Of a DNA stretch of 64,000 nt, positions 60,753-64,000 are shown one piece after another. This DNA comes from Burkholderiales bacterium. GTDB lineage: Bacteria; Pseudomonadota; Gammaproteobacteria; Burkholderiales; SG8-39. Where the stretch lies: NCBI GenBank assembly GCA_017880775.1, contig JADGRQ010000004.1, positions 124,001 to 188,000 of the forward strand. The letters run 5' to 3'. The notes beneath the pieces were generated by a model. The model was given only the letters and a program-made list of their open reading frames with translations. It made no database searches and had not been told where the DNA came from. How positions within the stretch are numbered: the stretch's first letter is position 1; every line of letters begins with the position of its first letter. The translations under genes were made by a program, and so were the position numbers.

Positions 60753-61730
60753 ATGGGTAATTTCTGCTCGAAATTCATTATCGCCTGCGCCGTAGCGATG
60801 GGCGTGCCCGCACAAGCGTGGTCGCAAAACGCGTACCCGAGCCGCCCGGTCCGGATCATCGTCGCATTCCCGCCCGGTCAGGCGACCGACCAGACAGCTC
60901 GCGCCATTGCGCAGAAACTCTCGGAGAACCTCGGCCAGCAGTTCTACGTCGAAAATCGTCCCGGCGCTGCGAGCATCATTGGCTCTGAAGCGGCGGCAAA
61001 GTCGCCGAACGACGGCTACACGCTGTTCATGGGGTCATCCGGGAGCCTCGCGGTCAATCCGGGCATGTACGCCAAGCTGCCCTACGATCCGATCAGAGAT
61101 TTCACGCCGATCTCAATGGCGCTCAAGGTACCTTTCTTCATCGTAGTCAGTCCCGCATTCCCCGCCAACACAGTGAAGGAGCTGGTCGCCTACCTCAAGG
61201 CGAATCCGGGCAAGGTCAACTTCGGCTCGGCAGGCAACGGTGCGAGCAATCACCTGTCGACGGAGTTGTTCATGAGTGTCACCGGGGTTTCGATGGTTCA
61301 TGTGCCGTACAAGGGTTCGCCGCCCGCCGTCACGGACCTGCTGGGCGGTCAGATTGGGCTTATGTTCGAAACCGGGCCGCTCGTGCTTCCGCACGTGAAG
61401 AATGGCAGGCTGAAGGCCATCGCCGTCGGCAGCGCGCAGCGTTCGAGCGCGGCGCCGGAACTTGTCACAGTCGCCGAGTCCGGCTATCCGGGCTTCGAAA
61501 CTGTCGGCTGGGCGGGGTTGCTCGCCCCAACAGGCACGCCGAAGGAGATTGTTACCCGCTTGAACGTGGAAGTCGTACGCATCCTCGGCCAAGCAGAACT
61601 CAAGGAGCGATTTGTTTCGTTGGGCGCTGAACTGCTGAGCAGTTCGCCAGAGGAGTTTGGCGCCTACATCAGATCGGAAACCGCAAAATGGGGCAAGGTG
61701 ATCAAAGACTCCGGCGTCAAAGCCGACTGA
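60753..61730 (+). CDS. Bug-family TTT receptor
   Basis: The 325-residue exported protein starts GNFCSKFIIACAVAMGVPAQA (signal) and continues NAYPSRPVRIIVAFPPGQATDQTAR. FYVENRPGAASIIGSEAAAKSPNDGY and VHVPYKGSPPAVTDLLGGQIG are Bug motifs. It reads divergently from the CaiB/UGSC operon, so it probably imports the acid these enzymes process. The long open frame upstream from 60462 is not coding. Confidence 0.92.
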   Translation: MGNFCSKFIIACAVAMGVPAQAWSQNAYPSRPVRIIVAFPPGQATDQTARAIAQKLSENLGQQFYVENRPGAASIIGSEAAAKSPNDGYTLFMGSSGSLAVNPGMYAKLPYDPIRDFTPISMALKVPFFIVVSPAFPANTVKELVAYLKANPGKVNFGSAGNGASNHLSTELFMSVTGVSMVHVPYKGSPPAVTDLLGGQIGLMFETGPLVLPHVKNGRLKAIAVGSAQRSSAAPELVTVAESGYPGFETVGWAGLLAPTGTPKEIVTRLNVEVVRILGQAELKERFVSLGAELLSSSPEEFGAYIRSETAKWGKVIKDSGVKAD

Positions 61731-61806
61731 CCCGGCGCATGCATGCATCGGCAGCGCCGACGCGTTGCCGAGTCTTGAGTCCATGATACATCTACAACCA
61801 AACCGC

Positions 61807-62712
61807 ATGTCCCAACCTCACGATGTCCTGATCATCGGCACCGGCATTACCGGATTGAGTGCTGCCAAGCACTCTCTGCAAAACGGATTGTCGACTGTCA
61901 CCATGGAAGCCTTGTTGCCCGGCGGTCTGGTCACGAATGTCAACGAGCTAGATGGCGAGATCCAAGGTTCGGGCAGTGACATAGCTGCCGCCTTGATGCT
62001 CGAGGTTCATAAGCTGGGCGCCAAGAACATCAATGCAACCGCGGCCTCGATCGAGCGGGATGCAGAGATGCTGGCCGTCACGAGCGACGCCGGCAGACAC
62101 CTCGCACGCACCGTGATCATTGCTTCCGGCGCAAGGCTCAGGCGCCTTGGGATCCCCGGAGAGGCCGAATTCGAAGATAGAGGCGTCTCGCACTGCGCAG
62201 ACTGTGACGGGCCGTTCTACAAGGACCAGAATGTAGTCGTCGTCGGGGGTGGCGACTCAGCTGCGCAGGAGGCGCTCGTCCTGTCCGAATTCGCGCGCCA
62301 GGTCCACCTCGTGCATCGCGGTGCGAATTTCAAGGCGCGGCAGCATCTCGTAGACCGGCTAACCGACCATCCAAACATTGTTATCCATTGGCGCGCGCAG
62401 GTCGAAGCGGTGCTGGGTGATCGGTCTGTGCGGGCCGTGCGGGTCCGCGAAGCAGACGGCCCGGCTGCCGGCGAGATTTCCTGCACCGGCTTTTTCCCTT
62501 ATGTCGGCCTTGAACCCTCTTGCGAATTCGTGCCAGAAGCGGTCTTGCGCGACGCCGGCGGCCTTCTGCTGACCGATGCCAATTTGCGAACAGCCATGCC
62601 GGGTGTGTTCGCCGCAGGTGCGGTGCGCTCGGGCTTTGGCGGGCTGCTGAAACACTCAGTCGCCGAGGGAGTCACCGCCGCGGAATCCGCCTGCGCATTC
62701 ATCCGCTCTTGA
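61807..62712 (+). CDS. Thioredoxin-reductase-like flavoprotein
   Basis: The 301-residue protein has DVLIIGTGITGLSAAKHSL (FAD, residues 6-25), ASGARLRRLGIPGE, the redox pair in HCADCDGPF (C130 and C133), NVVVVGGGDSAAQEALVLS (NADPH, 142-160) and VFAAGAVRSGF (FAD tail). CADC replaces the usual CATC. It reduces a thioredoxin or similar dithiol protein with NADPH. No thioredoxin gene is next to it, whereas tRNA-Sec follows 54 bases downstream and the UGSC operon lies 3.6 kb upstream. Starts at 61783 and 61765 (TTG) are possible but less family-like. Confidence 0.88.
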   Translation: MSQPHDVLIIGTGITGLSAAKHSLQNGLSTVTMEALLPGGLVTNVNELDGEIQGSGSDIAAALMLEVHKLGAKNINATAASIERDAEMLAVTSDAGRHLARTVIIASGARLRRLGIPGEAEFEDRGVSHCADCDGPFYKDQNVVVVGGGDSAAQEALVLSEFARQVHLVHRGANFKARQHLVDRLTDHPNIVIHWRAQVEAVLGDRSVRAVRVREADGPAAGEISCTGFFPYVGLEPSCEFVPEAVLRDAGGLLLTDANLRTAMPGVFAAGAVRSGFGGLLKHSVAEGVTAAESACAFIRS

Positions 62713-62765
62713 AGGAATCGTGTTTCGCGACGTAACGTTAAACTGGAAAAGCACAATGCATCAGG

Positions 62766-62861
62766 GGAAGAGAATCGCTCCCAGTGGGGCGGCCGGACTT
62801 CAAACCCGGTGCGGACCGTCTGATGGCCCTGTGTGGGTTCGACTCCCACTCTCTTCCGCCA
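62766..62861 (+). tRNA. selC: tRNA-Sec (anticodon TCA)
   Basis: A 96-base gene with 8-bp acceptor stem (GGAAGAGA/TCTCTTCC), 5-bp T stem (GTGGG/CCCAC, loop TTCGACT), long D stem (GCTCCC/GGGGC), anticodon loop CTTCAAA with TCA, a long variable arm and an encoded GCCA end. The 8+5 arrangement and the TCA anticodon are diagnostic of bacterial tRNA-Sec, and much of the sequence is identical to E. coli selC. It decodes UGA with SelB and is charged by SerRS, then converted by SelA. It is needed for both UGA-containing genes in this window. Confidence 0.97.
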
Positions 62862-62995
62862 CCGGTTGCACCGCGCCTGTTTCGGCGACAGTCATCGCGC
62901 GGACGGGGCACCTTAGAAAATACCGCGCGAATGTGTTTGATTCGTCGGATCATTCCCTGCCGCCCGGAGAGCTGGCGCCAGAGCTCGTGACTGCG

Positions 62996-63220
62996 TGGCG
63001 GTGGGCGCAGTCTCCCGCGAACCCGTCTCCGCTGCAAATTCCCCGTAACAGGGAAAATAACTGGGAATTTCGCGTGTTTTGGCGCTCAGAAATACGCCCT
63101 ACTCCCCGGAAAACCCCGTCCAGAGCCAGTCTCCAGGCACTGCCATTATTTTCGGCATGAAACCGAACAGGGAATTGAATCGCCCGTATCAGGGAAACAG
63201 CACGTCAAAACAGGTAACTT
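62996..63220. repeat. Repeat-rich non-coding region after tRNA-Sec
   Basis: 62996-63021 repeats the 31456-31481 sequence with one mismatch. Four ACAGGGAA-like units follow at 63049-63056, 63168-63175, about 63189-63195 and 63221, and AAATTCCC (63036-63043) is complementary to GGGAATTT (63063-63070). No gene is visible from 62862 to 63345. It looks like the trace of a decayed element beside a tRNA gene, a common integration site; no integrase or attachment repeat is seen. Confidence 0.5.
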
Positions 63221-63345
63221 GTAGGGAACCAATATGCGCTGCAAAATTAGCCGCCTAAGTGTGAGAGATACCGCCTCGCGTAGAACTTGGCCGGCCGTCC
63301 AACTAGGTCATCCTGGCCACCTCGAGTTTTTGAGGAACATAGGTC

Positions 63346-64000
63346 TCAACGACGGCACACAATGTTGATTAGTGCTTGGCGATTCTCTTTCCGAACCGCC
63401 TTGAGCCCCCTAGCGAGCGCCCCAGGCAGTTCCGCAGGCTCCTCGACCCGCTCGCCGTACCCGTCGTAGGCGCGCACGATTTCCTCAAAACGCGGCGACG
63501 GGCCGAGTGTGGAAAGCGGAAAATTCCCGGTCGTCACGGCCCATCCGTCGGGATGGACGTTCGCCGTGCTCTTCCTCACTTCATCCCACGAACCGTTGTT
63601 GAAAACGACCGTCAGAATCGGCAGACCATGCATGCGCGCCGCTTGATGGCAAGCGGTCGGAACGCCGAAAACGTACGACCCGTCTCCCAACGTTGCGATT
63701 ACGGTGCGGTCCGGCGCGCCCAGCTTGGCACCAAGGGCAGCGCCGAACCCCCAGCCTAGACCGCCCGAATGCGCGGCGCCGAAGTAGGTGCTAGGGCCGC
63801 GCGGCGGCGCGTGCCGCAAATCCAGCGGGTACTCATTGACCACGATGGTGTCGGTATCCAGAACATCGCCGATGCACTTCGATGCCCACTGGAAGCCGAT
63901 CGGGACCCGGCCGCGTTCGGCCTGCGCGGCCTTCGCCCATTGCGCTCGCATCACGCCATGGCGCGATGCGAGCAGTTTGCGCCGTTCCTGTATATCCTTT
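63346..64000 (-). CDS. TPP-dependent enzyme, C-terminal part (cut by window edge)
   Basis: The minus-strand frame is open to the edge; 217 residues are visible. TYFGAAHSGGLGWGFGAALGAKL, VIATLGDGSYVFGVPTACHQAARMH and LTVVFNNGSWDEVRKS form the C-terminal TPP-binding domain, with GDGS...NNG as the Mg-TPP motif. This is the acetolactate synthase/benzoylformate decarboxylase family; a decarboxylase or ligase of 2-keto acids is expected. Substrate cannot be decided from the C-terminus. Stop is at 63346-63348. Confidence 0.88.
   Translation of the reverse strand, partial: KDIQERRKLLASRHGVMRAQWAKAAQAERGRVPIGFQWASKCIGDVLDTDTIVVNEYPLDLRHAPPRGPSTYFGAAHSGGLGWGFGAALGAKLGAPDRTVIATLGDGSYVFGVPTACHQAARMHGLPILTVVFNNGSWDEVRKSTANVHPDGWAVTTGNFPLSTLGPSPRFEEIVRAYDGYGERVEEPAELPGALARGLKAVRKENRQALINIVCRR

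Noticed and set aside
62862-63345. Attachment site or genomic island border beside tRNA-Sec
   Set aside because: No duplicate of the tRNA 3' end and no integrase in the window; the repeat there is also found at 31 kb without a tRNA.
1-64000. CRISPR array, rRNA, riboswitch, prophage
   Set aside because: No regular direct repeats with unique spacers, no rRNA sequence, no phage structural genes, and no recognisable riboswitch core were found on reading both strands.

Overview
The window is about 64 kb of GC-rich (by eye about 65%) chromosomal DNA that reads like a soil or groundwater betaproteobacterium of the Burkholderiales/Alcaligenaceae type. The main clue is six Bug-type receptors of tripartite tricarboxylate transporters. 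They sit among acyl-CoA ligases and dehydrogenases, MaoC hydratases, RidA proteins and amidohydrolases. There is no prophage, rRNA, CRISPR array or intact insertion sequence. No identification beyond 'betaproteobacterial, metabolically versatile' is safe from sequence alone.

Layout. 1-3.4 kb (minus): an FdrA / carbamate kinase / DUF2877 / DUF1116 operon, the set assigned in E. coli to oxamate carbamoyltransferase plus carbamate kinase; DUF1116 runs off the left edge. 3.4-6.4 kb: LOG-family protein, O-methyltransferase, M20 peptidase and a BrnA antitoxin with a relic BrnT. 6.5-12.4 kb (minus): DUF1028 protein plus a complete peptide-type ABC importer. 12.4-19.1 kb: RidA, Tat-exported aldo/keto reductase, acyl-CoA synthetase, carboxymuconolactone-decarboxylase-like protein, a FitAB/VapBC toxin-antitoxin pair, MmgE/PrpD and a second RidA. 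19.1-23.3 kb: an amide and hydantoin island (divergent arginase-fold protein, amidohydrolase, D-carbamoylase, hydantoin racemase, and the 20-codon scar of a hydantoinase). 23.3-28.8 kb: a lower-GC patchwork of broken genes and small exported proteins. It includes an FNR/ANR-type promoter and an unannotatable-looking small ORF that is a selenoprotein W homologue with an in-frame UGA. 28.9-44 kb: RidA plus Bug receptor, old-yellow-enzyme, aldo/keto reductase, M81 and M28 peptidases, and an overlapping operon with two NodB-fold deacetylases, a C45 acyltransferase-like enzyme and an SDR. 44-56.5 kb: two minus-strand operons of CoA-thioester catabolism with three Bug receptors; the second is preceded by a 61-bp nested palindrome. 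56.6-64 kb: hydroxypyruvate-isomerase-like protein, a UGSC-family selenoprotein, its usual partner protein, a CaiB-type CoA-transferase, a Bug receptor, a thioredoxin-reductase-like flavoprotein, the selenocysteine tRNA gene, and a TPP enzyme cut by the right edge.

The most interesting result is the selenocysteine theme. One window holds tRNA-Sec (62766-62861), a SelW protein whose UGA (27588) is followed by a plausible bacterial SECIS hairpin, and a UGSC protein whose UGA (57925-57923) is followed by a perfect 8-bp hairpin with a 5-nt loop. Standard gene callers would split or miss both proteins. Function of the UGSC operon is not known; the thioredoxin-reductase-like gene next to tRNA-Sec is a candidate redox partner by position only.
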